Part shown: one piece after another, positions 8,940 through 19,025 of the stretch
Numbering within the stretch: position 1 is the stretch's first letter
How the letters are laid out: every line of letters starts with the position of its first letter
Source: Mesorhizobium comanense
Lineage (GTDB): Bacteria; Pseudomonadota; Alphaproteobacteria; Rhizobiales; Rhizobiaceae
Assembly (NCBI RefSeq): GCF_005503535.1
Contig: NZ_SCNN01000003.1
Coordinates: forward strand, 62,001 to 126,000
Direction of reading: 5' to 3'
DNA length: 64,000 bases
Program-made: the position numbers and the translations under genes
The notes under the pieces: model-generated
Seen by the model: the letters and a program-made list of their open reading frames with translations, nothing else
Databases searched by the model: none
Told to the model about the DNA's origin: nothing

Positions 8940-9161
8940 CAAATCCTCCCCTGCCCGATCGGGCGCGGGCCAGGAAGGATATGAACCGGAAGCCGGGTTC
9001 TGCTCAAGCCGGCCGGCGACGGCCACGCACGGTTTTTCAGCGGGCCAGCAAACCGTTGTCGCGGTGCCCCGATCGGAGGAAAGAGCGGCCGTCGCCGTCA
9101 TTCCCGGCATGGCGCCAAACGATCGCCCCGGCGGCCCGCGTGTCACAAAACTTCAGCATAG

Positions 9162-9176
9162 CCCCCCTATGGGGGG
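9162..9176. promoter_or_regulatory. C6-TAT-G6 hairpin upstream of the autotransporter
   Basis: Six C, TAT and six G form a perfect short hairpin 54 bases before the autotransporter start. The rest of the gap 8940-9230 holds the GST ribosome-binding site and no gene. It could be a leader structure controlling the autotransporter or a slippage-prone tract. Neither is shown. Confidence 0.35.
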
Positions 9177-9230
9177 TCTGCTTCCCCGTGGGCGATCGGG
9201 AAGCGTTTTTTGACACTGGGGCAATATTTC

Positions 9231-12200
9231 ATGACCTGTTTGTTTGTGTCGGGGCTGCGTGCCTCGGTCAGCCGCGCCGCGCTTGCGGCTACCGTTATGA
9301 TGCCTGCCGCGGCATGGTCCGCCGACTTCACCATACCGGGCGCTCCGGCGAACACGGTCAAGACCGTGACCGGAGCCGATCACGGCACGATCAACAGCGG
9401 CGCGTCGCTCAATGTCAGCGGCGCCAACGCCATTGTATGGAACGGTGCGGCGAACGGCCTCGTCATCGACAATTACGGCCTGGTCCAGGCCAACACCCGC
9501 GCCATCGACACGTCGGGAACGCTGTCCGGCAGCTTTACCCTGAACAATTACCTCGGCGCGACGGTCACTTCCGGCAACGACGCGTTTCGCATCAACAACA
9601 ACCTGTCCTCGGGCACGGTGACCATCAACAATGACGGCACGATCCTGTCACAGACCGGCCAGGCGCTCGACTTCGCGCTCATCACCTCGGGCAATGCGGT
9701 CGTCAACATCAACAACACCGGCACCATCGAATCCAAGGGCGACGATACCATTCGCCCCGGAGCGGGCGTGATAACCATCGTCAATGACGGCAAGATCCTG
9801 GCGACCGAATCCGCCGGCCGCGGCATCAACATCAACAATGCCGGCACGCTGACACGCTTCGACCTGACCAACTCGGAAGGAGCCGTCATCTCGGCGGTCA
9901 ACGACGCCATACGCATAAGCGAGGTCCCCACCGTCGGCGAAATCCTGATCGACAATGCCGGCACCATCCGCTCGATCGGCCTCGGCGCCGATTCAGGCCA
10001 GGCGATCGATCTCAACGGCGTCGCCACGCCTGGCGCCACCATCAGGATCATCAACCGCGCCACCGGCCTGATCGAAACGGCCGATGCCGATGCGATCCGG
10101 CCCGGCGCCAACGGCGTCGTCGACAATTACGGGCAGATCATCGCGAAATCGCCCGATCCCAACGCCAGCAGCGACGGAATAGACTTCCAGGATACCAATG
10201 CAGGCACCGTGAACAACTATGGTGACGGCCTCATCTCCGGCGCGCGCCACGGCATTACGGGCAAACAGACGCTCACCGTCTTCAACGACGTCAACGCCAC
10301 GATCATCGGCAACAACGGATCGGGCATCAATTACGATACCGTCGTGGGACAGGAACCGGTGAAGGTGACGAACTACGGCACCATCATCGGCACGTTCAAC
10401 CCTGACGCCAGCTATGGCGACGGTGACGGCGTCGATATCGACGCGATCGGCCATATCTATAATTACGGCTCGATCCTTGGCCTGGGCTCCAACGGCACCA
10501 AGGCGGGCGATCCGGGTCCGGCGACCAGCGAAGGCATCGCCATCGGCGGCGGCATCATCGTCAATGGCGACGCAACCCACCGCAATGCCCTGATCAGCGG
10601 CGTCGACAACGGCATCCTGGTCGACGACAGCGAGACCGGCCCCGCCTTCGACAAGATCGCCATCACCAATTACGGGACGATCGAGGGCAAGGCCGGCTTC
10701 GGCATCCGCATCATAGGCACGCAGCAAAACACCATCGTCAATTATGGCTCGATCACCGGCGCCGACGGCATCGCCGTGGAGATGAGCGACGGCGACGAGA
10801 CCTTTGTCTATCAGGCCGGAAGCAGCGTGACCGGCACCGTCGATGCCGGCGCAGGCAGCGACACGCTGCGCCTGGGCGAAATATCGGGAAGCTTCGATGC
10901 CGCGCTGCTGGGCAACGGCGCGACCTACCGAAACTTCGATACGCTCGACCTCGCGGCCGGTTCGGCCTGGGCGCTTACCGGCAGCAGCGATTTCTCAGGC
11001 GCCACCCATGTGACGGATGCGCTGCTCATGCTTTCGGACGCATCGCTGGCCGCCTCGCAGGTCACGGTGAAAAACGGACGGCTCCAGGGCCGGGGCACCG
11101 TCGGCGGCCTCATCGTTGAAAACGGCGGCACGGTCGCCCTGGGAGCGGGCATCGGTGGCGTGGCAACGTTGAACGTCGAGGGCGATGTGACCTTCGAGTC
11201 TGGTTCGGTCTACGAGGTGAGCCTCAATGCGGCAGGCGCCAGCGACCATATCGCCGCGACCGGGTCGGCGACCCTGTCGGATGGCGCGATCGCCCTGGCA
11301 AAGCCCGCCGCGGGAAGCTATTCGCTCGGCACCACCTATACGATCCTGTCGGCCAATGGCGGGTTGAACGGCACTGCCTTCGGCGGCGAAAACGGTCAGC
11401 TGGCCGACGCCTTCGCCTTCCTGGATGCCTCGCTCAGCTATGACACCAGGAATGTCTATCTCACTCTCAGCCGCAACGACGTCTCCTTCGCCAGTGTCGG
11501 GCAGACGCTGAACCAGCGCAGCGTTGCCGCCGCCATCGAGGGCGACGGCGCGGGCAGCGCCATCTACGATCAACTGCTCGTCGAAAGGCTCGATGTCCTG
11601 CCTGGCGCCCTCGATGCGCTGTCTGGCGAAATCCATGCGAGCGCCACGGGCGTGCTGATGGAAAGCAGCCATCTGCTGCGCGACACGCTCATCGGCCGTG
11701 CAAGAGACGCCTCGCCCGGAACCGTCGATGAAAAGGCGCCGGGGATTTCGGATCTGACCTTCTGGACCAGCGCGCTGGGCTCCTGGGGCAACACCGACGG
11801 CGACGGCAATGCCGTGCGGCTCGATCACGACACGGCGGGCTTCCTCGTCGGCGCCGATGGCCTCGTCGTCCAGAACTGGCGGTTCGGCCTTGCCGCTGGA
11901 TATACGCATTCCGCCTTCGATGCCAACGACCGCGCCTCGTCCGGCTCGAGCGACAACTACCACGTCGCGCTCTATGGCGGCAGCGAGTGGGGCGCCCTGG
12001 GTGTTCGTCTCGGTACCGCCTATACTTGGCACGATATCGAGACCAGCCGCTCCATCGCCTTCTCGGATTTCCTCGATACGGCGCGGGGCGACATGAAAGC
12101 GGGCACCGCCCAGGCCTTCGGCGAGATCGCCTATACGATGAAAGCCGCCGGCCTTGCCTTCGAACCCTTCGCCGGCCTCGCCTATGTCAATCTCCATACG

Positions 12201-12575
12201 GACGGCTTTAGCGAAAGTGGCGGAGCGGCGGCGCTGACCGCGAAGGGCGGCGGCATGGAAACCGGCTACACCACACTGGGAATGCGCGCGGAGAAGGTTC
12301 TCGTCCTGCGCGGCGAATCGAGCCTGGCGGCGCGCGCCTCGCTCGGCTGGCGGCACGCCGTCGGCGACGTCACGCCGACATCCACGCTCGCCTTCGGCGC
12401 GGGAACCGCCTTCAGCGTGGCGGGCGTACCGATCGACCGCGATGTCGCCGTGCTGGACTTCGGCCTGAACGCCAGGCTGGCGCGCAACGTCTCCCTCAAT
12501 GCCTCCTATGCCGGCCAGCTCGGCAAGTTCGGGCAAAGCCACGGCCTGAAAGCGGGCTTCGCGGTCAAGTTCTGA
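9231..12575 (+). CDS. Large autotransporter (type Va) with beta-helical passenger
   Basis: A 1114-residue outer-membrane/surface protein. Residues 1-about 33 form a Sec signal peptide (hydrophobic run ending PAAAWSA). Residues 34-about 560 form a passenger of degenerate repeats with N-x-G-T-I and INN units, typical of right-handed beta-helix adhesins. A transition containing SRNDVSFASVGQTLNQRSVA precedes the C-terminal autotransporter barrel (about 830-1114), which ends in phenylalanine (AGFAVKF) as outer-membrane barrels do. The ATG at 9231 is preferred; a TTG seven codons upstream is possible. Cysteine is nearly absent, as usual for the class. The function of the passenger (adhesion or biofilm) is inference. 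Confidence 0.92.
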   Translation: MTCLFVSGLRASVSRAALAATVMMPAAAWSADFTIPGAPANTVKTVTGADHGTINSGASLNVSGANAIVWNGAANGLVIDNYGLVQANTRAIDTSGTLSGSFTLNNYLGATVTSGNDAFRINNNLSSGTVTINNDGTILSQTGQALDFALITSGNAVVNINNTGTIESKGDDTIRPGAGVITIVNDGKILATESAGRGININNAGTLTRFDLTNSEGAVISAVNDAIRISEVPTVGEILIDNAGTIRSIGLGADSGQAIDLNGVATPGATIRIINRATGLIETADADAIRPGANGVVDNYGQIIAKSPDPNASSDGIDFQDTNAGTVNNYGDGLISGARHGITGKQTLTVFNDVNATIIGNNGSGINYDTVVGQEPVKVTNYGTIIGTFNPDASYGDGDGVDIDAIGHIYNYGSILGLGSNGTKAGDPGPATSEGIAIGGGIIVNGDATHRNALISGVDNGILVDDSETGPAFDKIAITNYGTIEGKAGFGIRIIGTQQNTIVNYGSITGADGIAVEMSDGDETFVYQAGSSVTGTVDAGAGSDTLRLGEISGSFDAALLGNGATYRNFDTLDLAAGSAWALTGSSDFSGATHVTDALLMLSDASLAASQVTVKNGRLQGRGTVGGLIVENGGTVALGAGIGGVATLNVEGDVTFESGSVYEVSLNAAGASDHIAATGSATLSDGAIALAKPAAGSYSLGTTYTILSANGGLNGTAFGGENGQLADAFAFLDASLSYDTRNVYLTLSRNDVSFASVGQTLNQRSVAAAIEGDGAGSAIYDQLLVERLDVLPGALDALSGEIHASATGVLMESSHLLRDTLIGRARDASPGTVDEKAPGISDLTFWTSALGSWGNTDGDGNAVRLDHDTAGFLVGADGLVVQNWRFGLAAGYTHSAFDANDRASSGSSDNYHVALYGGSEWGALGVRLGTAYTWHDIETSRSIAFSDFLDTARGDMKAGTAQAFGEIAYTMKAAGLAFEPFAGLAYVNLHTDGFSESGGAAALTAKGGGMETGYTTLGMRAEKVLVLRGESSLAARASLGWRHAVGDVTPTSTLAFGAGTAFSVAGVPIDRDVAVLDFGLNARLARNVSLNASYAGQLGKFGQSHGLKAGFAVKF

Positions 12576-12594
12576 GGGCGCGGCGTCACGCGTC

Positions 12595-12614
12595 GCCGGC
12601 CCGGTCGGGCCGGC
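12595..12614. terminator. GC-rich hairpin between convergent autotransporter and cysK
   Basis: GCCGGCCCG, GT, CGGGCCGGC is a perfect 9-base inverted repeat in the 78-base gap between the two stop codons. No T-tract follows, so if it terminates transcription it is not a classical intrinsic terminator. Confidence 0.35.
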
Positions 12615-12653
12615 GGCTTCAGCCTATGCCGGCCGCCGGCTCTGGAACTGCTC

Positions 12654-13634
<981 letters not shown>

Positions 13635-13650
13635 TGGTTTCGCTCCCAGG

Positions 13651-13680
13651 ATTCAGGCAAGTGAGTATTCAGGCAAGTGA
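13651..13680. repeat. 14-base direct repeat upstream of cysK
   Basis: ATTCAGGCAAGTGA occurs at 13651-13664 and again at 13667-13680, separated by GT. The pair lies 17-46 bases upstream of the cysK start, so it could be a duplicated leader segment or operator. Confidence 0.6.
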
Positions 13681-13846
13681 CGGGTTCAGCCGATTGGCGT
13701 CTCAGCCGGCAAGATAGGACCTTCGAGCGCGCAAGATAGACCGTCGGCGGAAAATATCCGAGTGGAGCGCATGTCTAAAGAAGCGATGTCCCGGAAAAGC
13801 GTTTTCCGAAAGGGTCCCGATCTGGAATCTTTTGGCGCGAGCGGCG

Positions 13847-14464
13847 CTATTGCCGGGCAGCGATCGCCGCCGCCGCGCCGACCATGAAGCCGGCCGCCGT
13901 GCGGTTCAGCATCTTCAGTGCGCGTGGCGACTTCAGGAACCAGCGGGCCTTGGCGGCGAGCGCCAGATAGGGCACCAGCACGACGAACAGCACGACGACC
14001 GTCAGCGCGGCGAGAATGCCGTAGTCGGCGAGCGTGATCGTCCTGAGGTCGACGATTGTCGGCGTGATGGCGAGATAGAAGATCATCGTCTTGGGGTTGC
14101 CGAGCGTCACCGTGAGGCCGGCGAGGAAGCTCGACACCAGACCGCCCTTGCCTTTGCGGGCTTCCACCGTCTCGGGGGTGATGCCGGCGGTCCAGAAGCG
14201 CCAGCCGAGGAAGGCCAGATAGGCGACGCCGGCCCATTTTATGGCCAGGAACACCATGCCGAAGGTCTGCGCGACGAAGGCGAGGCCGAGCACGACGGCG
14301 GTCAGGTAGGTGAGGTCGCCGAGCATCAGCCCGAAGGACATGGCGAGCGAGGAACGGAAGCCGGAGCCGAGCGCGCGCGCCACAAGTGCGGTAACGCCGG
14401 GGCCGGGAATGGCGGCGGCGATGCCGAGTGCGGCGCTGTAGGCGAGGAAGCCGGTGAGGGTCAT
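13847..14464 (-). CDS. LysE/RhtB family amino-acid exporter
   Basis: A 205-residue inner-membrane protein with about six hydrophobic segments. It carries the LysE/RhtB features: an N-terminal segment with AAIPGPGVTALVARAL, and GNPKTMIFYLAI in the middle. Such proteins export amino acids or derivatives; the substrate cannot be read here. The ATG at 14464 is preferred to the TTG one codon earlier. A palindromic GGAAAAGCGTTTTCC lies just downstream (about 13794-13808). Confidence 0.88.
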   Translation of the reverse strand: MTLTGFLAYSAALGIAAAIPGPGVTALVARALGSGFRSSLAMSFGLMLGDLTYLTAVVLGLAFVAQTFGMVFLAIKWAGVAYLAFLGWRFWTAGITPETVEARKGKGGLVSSFLAGLTVTLGNPKTMIFYLAITPTIVDLRTITLADYGILAALTVVVLFVVLVPYLALAAKARWFLKSPRALKMLNRTAAGFMVGAAAAIAARQ

Positions 14465-14570
14465 CAATGCGTTCTCAGGTCAGACCGCTTTATCGCATGG
14501 AACAGGCCAGGATTGAATTTCCTGGGGGCGGAATCCATTGCACCAGATATCCCGACGTTCGCCTTACGAA

Positions 14571-14721
14571 GCCCCCTCATCCGGCCGCTTCGCGGCCACC
14601 TTCTCCCCGAGGGGAGAAGAGGTCTGCGCCGGCGCCGACAATCTCCTCTCCCCACCGGGGAGAGGTCGGATTGCCCCGAATTGCCGTGCAATTCGGTCTT
14701 GGCAATCCGGGTGAGGGGGCC
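14571..14721. repeat. Family A-like intergenic inverted repeat, copy A2
   Basis: GCCCCCTCATCCGG at the left and CCGGGTGAGGGGGC at the right are inverted ends. Inside are the hairpin TTCTCCCCGAGGGGAGAA and the arm CTCCTCTCCCCACCGGGGAGAG. It fills most of the gap between the LysE-type gene and the sugar dehydrogenase. This is a divergent subtype without the clear GCAACG core. Confidence 0.75.
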
Positions 14722-14743
14722 TAAGCCACCCAACCAGGTCTGA

Positions 14744-16111
14744 TCAGGACCGGCTGCCGCTGTAGGTGACGCGCCAGATCGTGCCGTTGCCGTCCTCGGT
14801 GACGATCAGAGCCCCGTCCTTCGCCACCGCCACGCCCACCGGCCGGCCCCAGACCTCGCCGCTGGAAACGACGAAGCCGGTCATGAAGTCCTCGTATTCG
14901 CCGGTCGGCTTGCCGTCCTCGAACTTGAGCCGGACAACCTTGTAGCCCGTCCGGTTGGCACGGTTCCAAGATCCGTGCAGGGCCACGAACGCGTCGCCCC
15001 GGTACGCCTTGGGAAAACCGCTGTCGGCGGGAAGATCCTTGCCGTCGTAGAAGGCGATGTTGAGCGGCGCGGAATGGGCCTGCATCAGCACGTCCGGAAT
15101 GGTCGCCTTGCCGGCGAGATCGGGTCGAGCGCCCTTGTGGCGCGGGTCCTCGTGGTTGCCGATATAATACCACGGCCAGCCGTAGAAGGCGCCCTCCTTG
15201 ACCGATGTCGCATATTCGAACGGTACATTGTCGCCGAGCGCGTCCCGCTCGTTGACCACGCACCACAGCGCACCGGTCGCCGGCTGGACGGTCATGCCCG
15301 AGCAATTGCGCAGGCCCGTGGCGACGATGCGGCCGTTCTTGCCGTCCGGGTCGAAAGCCTTAACGTCGGCGCGGCCCTCCTCGGAACCCCAGCTGGCGCC
15401 GAGCGGCTTCGACTTGACCCACGCTTCCAGCCCGCCATCGGGCGCCTTGCCCATGTCCTCGGCGACGTTCGAGCCCGAGCCGACGGAGAGATAGAGCGTC
15501 TTGCCGTCCGGCGAGAAGGCGATGTCGCGGGTCCAGTGGTGGTTGGCGGGGATATTCCCGACGATTGTTTGGGGATCGCCGGAGGCCTTGAGATCACCGC
15601 TCTTGTAGGCAAAGCGCACGATGCTGTCGCTGTTGGCGACATAGACCCATTTCGGGTCATTGCCCGGCGGATAGAAGGCAATGCCGTAGGGCTGGTTGAG
15701 ATCGCGGGCGAAAATGCTTTTCTCCGACGGTTTCGCGCTGTCCTGGGCAAGTCTGTAGACGCGAAGCTGGTTGGCCTCGCTGTCGGCCACGAACAGGTCG
15801 CCATTGGGCGCCACGCGAACCACGCGCGGATTGTCGATGCCGGATGCGATCATCTCGGCCGAAAAGCCCGGCGGCAACTGCGGCTTGGCATCCGCCGGCA
15901 TGTCGGCAAGCCCGGCGCTGTTGGAAGCCGATTTGGTGACATAGGGCTTGGGCAGGTCCTGCGGTGTGATCAGGCGCCGCACGCCCGGCCTGTCGGCGCG
16001 CCAGTCGCCAAAGGCTTCGGAACCCTTGAGCAAGGGCTGGTCGGCCGCCAGGGCCGCGCCGGCCATCAAGAGACAGGCCGGAAGGGCCGCGAAAGAAGCG
16101 TATCTGATCAT
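14744..16111 (-). CDS. Periplasmic PQQ-type sugar (sorbosone-like) dehydrogenase
   Basis: A 455-residue secreted protein with signal peptide MIRYASFAALPACLLMAG...ALA. The body has six-bladed propeller repeats, e.g. NPRVVRVAPNGDLFVADS, IAFSPDGKTLYLSVGSGSN, GRIVATGLRNCSGM and WGRPVGVAVAKDGALIVTEDGNG. This fits the L-sorbosone/soluble glucose dehydrogenase family, which uses pyrroloquinoline quinone in the periplasm. The ATG at 16111 follows a strong GGAGGA. The substrate is unassigned. Confidence 0.85.
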   Translation of the reverse strand: MIRYASFAALPACLLMAGAALAADQPLLKGSEAFGDWRADRPGVRRLITPQDLPKPYVTKSASNSAGLADMPADAKPQLPPGFSAEMIASGIDNPRVVRVAPNGDLFVADSEANQLRVYRLAQDSAKPSEKSIFARDLNQPYGIAFYPPGNDPKWVYVANSDSIVRFAYKSGDLKASGDPQTIVGNIPANHHWTRDIAFSPDGKTLYLSVGSGSNVAEDMGKAPDGGLEAWVKSKPLGASWGSEEGRADVKAFDPDGKNGRIVATGLRNCSGMTVQPATGALWCVVNERDALGDNVPFEYATSVKEGAFYGWPWYYIGNHEDPRHKGARPDLAGKATIPDVLMQAHSAPLNIAFYDGKDLPADSGFPKAYRGDAFVALHGSWNRANRTGYKVVRLKFEDGKPTGEYEDFMTGFVVSSGEVWGRPVGVAVAKDGALIVTEDGNGTIWRVTYSGSRS

Positions 16112-16216
16112 GGGGTCCTCCAGGCGTGGCCGCCGAACCGCCTGGCCAAGGCCAGGGGCAACGGCCGGCATCGCCGATTGTTCCGCGTTCCTCGCGCCGA
16201 ATTGAAGCGTGGACGC

Positions 16217-16411
16217 TCAGGCCTCGGCGTCGAGATCGCTGTCGAGGCGCTTTTCCAGTTCGACGAGATCGGCCGGCAGCGGCAGGCCCATGGCCCGCAT
16301 TTCCCGCAGTTTTTCGCGCAGCTGTTCCTGAACTTCACGCGCGTCCTCCGGCTGGTTGACCATCTCTTCCAGCAGCAGGCCGATCTGGGCCTTGAGTTCT
16401 TCGAACGCCAT
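16217..16411 (-). CDS. Small conserved coiled-coil protein, 64 aa
   Basis: It begins MAFEELKAQIGLLLEEM and continues with charged helical heptads (EDAREVQEQLREKLREM), then GLPLPADLVELEKRL. It looks like a small all-helical, acidic coiled-coil protein of the kind annotated as conserved hypothetical in Rhizobiales. It starts 28 bases after the end of hrcA on the same strand, so it is probably co-transcribed. The function is unknown. Confidence 0.75.
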   Translation of the reverse strand: MAFEELKAQIGLLLEEMVNQPEDAREVQEQLREKLREMRAMGLPLPADLVELEKRLDSDLDAEA

Positions 16412-16439
16412 CGTCGTCTCCTCGATTATTGACGGAGCC

Positions 16440-17522
16440 TCAACGCAGCATGCGCGATATCAGTTGCGCGGTATAGTCGACCATCGGCACGATGCGGGCA
16501 TAGTTGAGACGGGTGGGGCCGATGACGCCGAGCGCGCCGACGACGCGCGCATCCTTGTCGCGATAGGGCGCGACGACCAGCGACGAGCCCGACAGCGAGA
16601 ACAGCTTGTTCTCCGAGCCGATGAAGATGCGCACGCCCGATCCCTGCTCGGCGAGGTCGAGCAGCTGGATCAGCCCGTCCTGCGTCTCCATGTCCTCGAA
16701 CAGATGGCGCAGCAGTTCGATATCGGCCTGCGCGGTGACGTTTTCGAGCAGGTTGGCGCGGCCGCGCACGATGAGCCGCGCCGGCAGGCCGCTTTCGGCG
16801 CCCGCCCACACTGCCAGGCCCTTCTCGACGAGGTCCTGCGACAGCGTGTCGAGGGCCGCCCGCGTCTCTTCCTTGATGCGGGCGATCTCTGTGCGCGCCT
16901 CGGCGAGCGTGCGGCCCCGGATATGGGCGTTGAGAAAGTTGGAGGCCTCGTGCAGCTGCGAGACGGTGATGCCCGCCGGCAGGTCGACGACGCGGTTTTC
17001 GACATCGCCGTTCTGCGACACCAGCACGGCCAGCGCCTTCGTCGGCTCGAGCTGGATGAACTCGATATGCTTCAGCGCGACCTCGTTCTTGGCCGCCAGC
17101 ACCAGGCCGGCGCCGCGCGACATGCCCGACAACATCTGGCTGGCCTCGGTCAGCATGTGCTCCAGCGTCGCGCCCGAACCCGATGCGCGGACCTGAGCCT
17201 CGATGGCGCGGCGCTCCTCGTCTGACAGATCGCCAAGCTCCATGAAGGCATCGACGAAGAAGCGCAGCCCGGCCTGCGTCGGCAGCCGTCCCGCCGAAAT
17301 ATGCGGCGCGTAGATCAGCCCGAGATGTTCGAGGTCGCTCATCACGTTGCGGATGGTGGCGGGCGACAGCGAGGAGGGCAGGATGCGCGACAGGCTGCGC
17401 GAGCCCACCGGCTCGCCGTCCCTGAGATAGGAATCGACGATGCGCCGGAAAATATCGCGCGAACGCATGTCCAGCGATTGAAGCGCCGGCTGCTGCGTAG
17501 CGTGATCGATTGCCTTGGTCAT
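16440..17522 (-). CDS. hrcA: Heat-inducible transcription repressor HrcA
   Basis: A 360-residue repressor of CIRCE-controlled chaperone operons. The N-terminal winged helix (RDIFRRIVDSYLRDGEPVGSR, SPATIRNVMSDLEHLGLI) is followed by the GAF-like HrcA domain and the family C-terminus (GPTRLNYARIVPMVDYTA). The ATG at 17522 has GGAGGT 15 bases upstream. It is divergent from rph with a 193-base gap and no CIRCE dyad in that gap. grpE, the common downstream neighbour, is absent here. Confidence 0.95.
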   Translation of the reverse strand: MTKAIDHATQQPALQSLDMRSRDIFRRIVDSYLRDGEPVGSRSLSRILPSSLSPATIRNVMSDLEHLGLIYAPHISAGRLPTQAGLRFFVDAFMELGDLSDEERRAIEAQVRASGSGATLEHMLTEASQMLSGMSRGAGLVLAAKNEVALKHIEFIQLEPTKALAVLVSQNGDVENRVVDLPAGITVSQLHEASNFLNAHIRGRTLAEARTEIARIKEETRAALDTLSQDLVEKGLAVWAGAESGLPARLIVRGRANLLENVTAQADIELLRHLFEDMETQDGLIQLLDLAEQGSGVRIFIGSENKLFSLSGSSLVVAPYRDKDARVVGALGVIGPTRLNYARIVPMVDYTAQLISRMLR

Positions 17523-17715
17523 CGCGGCCAAAAACCTCCAAGCTACAAGATATAGACTCCCCGACTGCCCGCGCAACCCGCCGCCGCTCTTGCGGTCACT
17601 CGGCGCCGCCCCGTGCTGTCGTCCGGCCGTTTTCCTTTGCGCCATGCGCCCGCTGGGTCTACAAGCCGCCCACGATTCAAAAGCCGGTCTGAATACATAA
17701 CGGGAAAGAGCCTGA

Positions 17716-18432
17716 ATGCGCCCCTCCAAACGCCAATTCGACGAAATGCGCGCCATATCCTTCGAGCGCGGCGTGTCCAAGCACGCCGAGGGCTCATGCC
17801 TGGTGAAGTTCGGCGACACCCATGTGCTGTGTACCGCCAGCCTCGAGGAAAAGGTGCCGGGCTGGATGCGCAATTCGGGCAAGGGCTGGGTCACGGCCGA
17901 ATACGGCATGCTGCCGCGTTCGACCGGCGAGCGCATGCGCCGCGAGGCTTCCGCCGGCAAGCAGGGCGGCCGCACGCTGGAAATCCAGCGCCTGATCGGC
18001 CGCTCGCTGCGCGCCGTCGTTGACCTGCAGGCGCTGGGCGAACAGCAGATCACCGTCGATTGCGACGTCATCCAGGCCGATGGCGGCACCCGCACCGCCT
18101 CGATCACCGGCGGCTGGGTCGCGCTCTATGACTGCCTGCGCTGGATGGAAGCGCGCCAGATGGCGAGCGTCTCGAAGGTGCTCAAGGACCACGTCGCCGC
18201 GATTTCCTGCGGCATCCATGACGGCCAGCCGGTCATCGACCTCGACTATCTCGAGGACTCCTCGGCCGGCACCGACGCCAATTTCGTCATGACCGGCAAG
18301 GGCGGCATCGTCGAGATCCAGGGCACCGCCGAGGGCGAACCCTTCTCCGAGGAACAGTTCGCGGAGCTTATGGGCCTGGCCAAGAAGGGCATCTCGCGGC
18401 TGGTGAGTTTGCAGCAAATGGCGGTGGCTTAG
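17716..18432 (+). CDS. rph: Ribonuclease PH
   Basis: A 238-residue phosphorolytic 3' exonuclease for tRNA maturation. It begins [19 protein letters not shown] and contains [29 protein letters not shown] and the phosphate-site region [19 protein letters not shown]. Length and start are typical. GGGAAAGAG precedes the ATG. Confidence 0.96.
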   Translation: MRPSKRQFDEMRAISFERGVSKHAEGSCLVKFGDTHVLCTASLEEKVPGWMRNSGKGWVTAEYGMLPRSTGERMRREASAGKQGGRTLEIQRLIGRSLRAVVDLQALGEQQITVDCDVIQADGGTRTASITGGWVALYDCLRWMEARQMASVSKVLKDHVAAISCGIHDGQPVIDLDYLEDSSAGTDANFVMTGKGGIVEIQGTAEGEPFSEEQFAELMGLAKKGISRLVSLQQMAVA

Positions 18433-18452
18433 GTTTAAATGCCGCGCTTGAT

Positions 18453-18611
18453 CACCCCTCTCTGCCCTGCCGGGCATCTCGCCCGCAAGGGGGGAGATCG
18501 GCTGTGGTCGCGGGTTTCGCCAATCACCAACGTTGCAAGCCACGAGCCAGCCTTGACGCTGCCGATCTCCCTCCTTGCGGGGGAGATGGCCGGCAGGCCA
18601 GAGGGGGGTGC
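18453..18611. repeat. Family A intergenic inverted repeat, copy A3
   Basis: The left arm CACCCCTCTCTGCCCTGCCG/CATCTCGCCCGCAAGGGGG and the right arm CCTTGCGGGGGAGATGGCCG/GCAGGCCAGAGGGGGGTG are inverted. The core TTTCGCCAATCACCAACGTTGCAA lies between. The G-rich right end appears to supply the ribosome-binding site of the next gene. Confidence 0.85.
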
Positions 18612-18614
18612 CTC

Positions 18615-19025
18615 GTGACTCCCTCTGCAATCCTCGAATCCGCTCTGTACGTCACCAACCTGCCAGTCGCCGAGGCCTTCTACCGCGACATCCTCGGCCT
18701 CACCCTCCTCGGCAGGGTCGAAGGCCGCCACCTCTTCTTCCGCTGCGGCCAAGGCGTGCTGCTCGTCTTCAACGCCGAGGCGACCAGGATCCCGCCCGCA
18801 CCGGATGCCCGGCTGCCGGTGCCGCCGCATGGCGCGGTGGGCGAGGGACATCTCTGCTTCGCGGCGACCGCCGACGAGCTCGCCGGCTGGAAAGCCCACC
18901 TCGAGGCAAAAAGAATCGCCATCGAAAGCGAGTTCGAGTGGCCGCAAGGCGGCCGCTCGCTCTATATACGTGACCCCTCGGGCAATTCGATCGAATTCGC
19001 CGAGCCGAGAATCTGGGGCCTCTGA
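18615..19025 (+). CDS. VOC-superfamily (glyoxalase/dioxygenase-like) protein
   Basis: A 136-residue protein with the paired beta-alpha-beta-beta-beta modules of the vicinal oxygen chelate fold. The first has [20 protein letters not shown]. The second ends [20 protein letters not shown], with the conserved metal-site glutamate in IEFAEP. No substrate can be assigned. The GTG at 18615 is chosen because GAGGGGGG (end of repeat A3) lies just upstream and no residues further upstream resemble the family. The stop overlaps the rdgB start by one base (TGATG). Confidence 0.85.
   Translation: MTPSAILESALYVTNLPVAEAFYRDILGLTLLGRVEGRHLFFRCGQGVLLVFNAEATRIPPAPDARLPVPPHGAVGEGHLCFAATADELAGWKAHLEAKRIAIESEFEWPQGGRSLYIRDPSGNSIEFAEPRIWGL

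Noticed and set aside
9210..9235. TTGACA as a -35 box for the autotransporter
   Set aside because: No -10-like hexamer at the right spacing, and the position would place the start of transcription inside the coding sequence.
9600..10800. CRISPR-like periodic DNA in the autotransporter passenger
   Set aside because: The periodicity is at the protein level (NxGTI repeats), with variable DNA and an intact reading frame.
10995..12542. Long minus-strand open frame opposite the autotransporter barrel
   Set aside because: The plus strand encodes a signal-to-barrel autotransporter; the antisense translation has no domain or sensible start.
17523..17715. CIRCE operator between hrcA and rph
   Set aside because: No TTAGCACTC-N9-GAGTGCTAA dyad is present in the gap.
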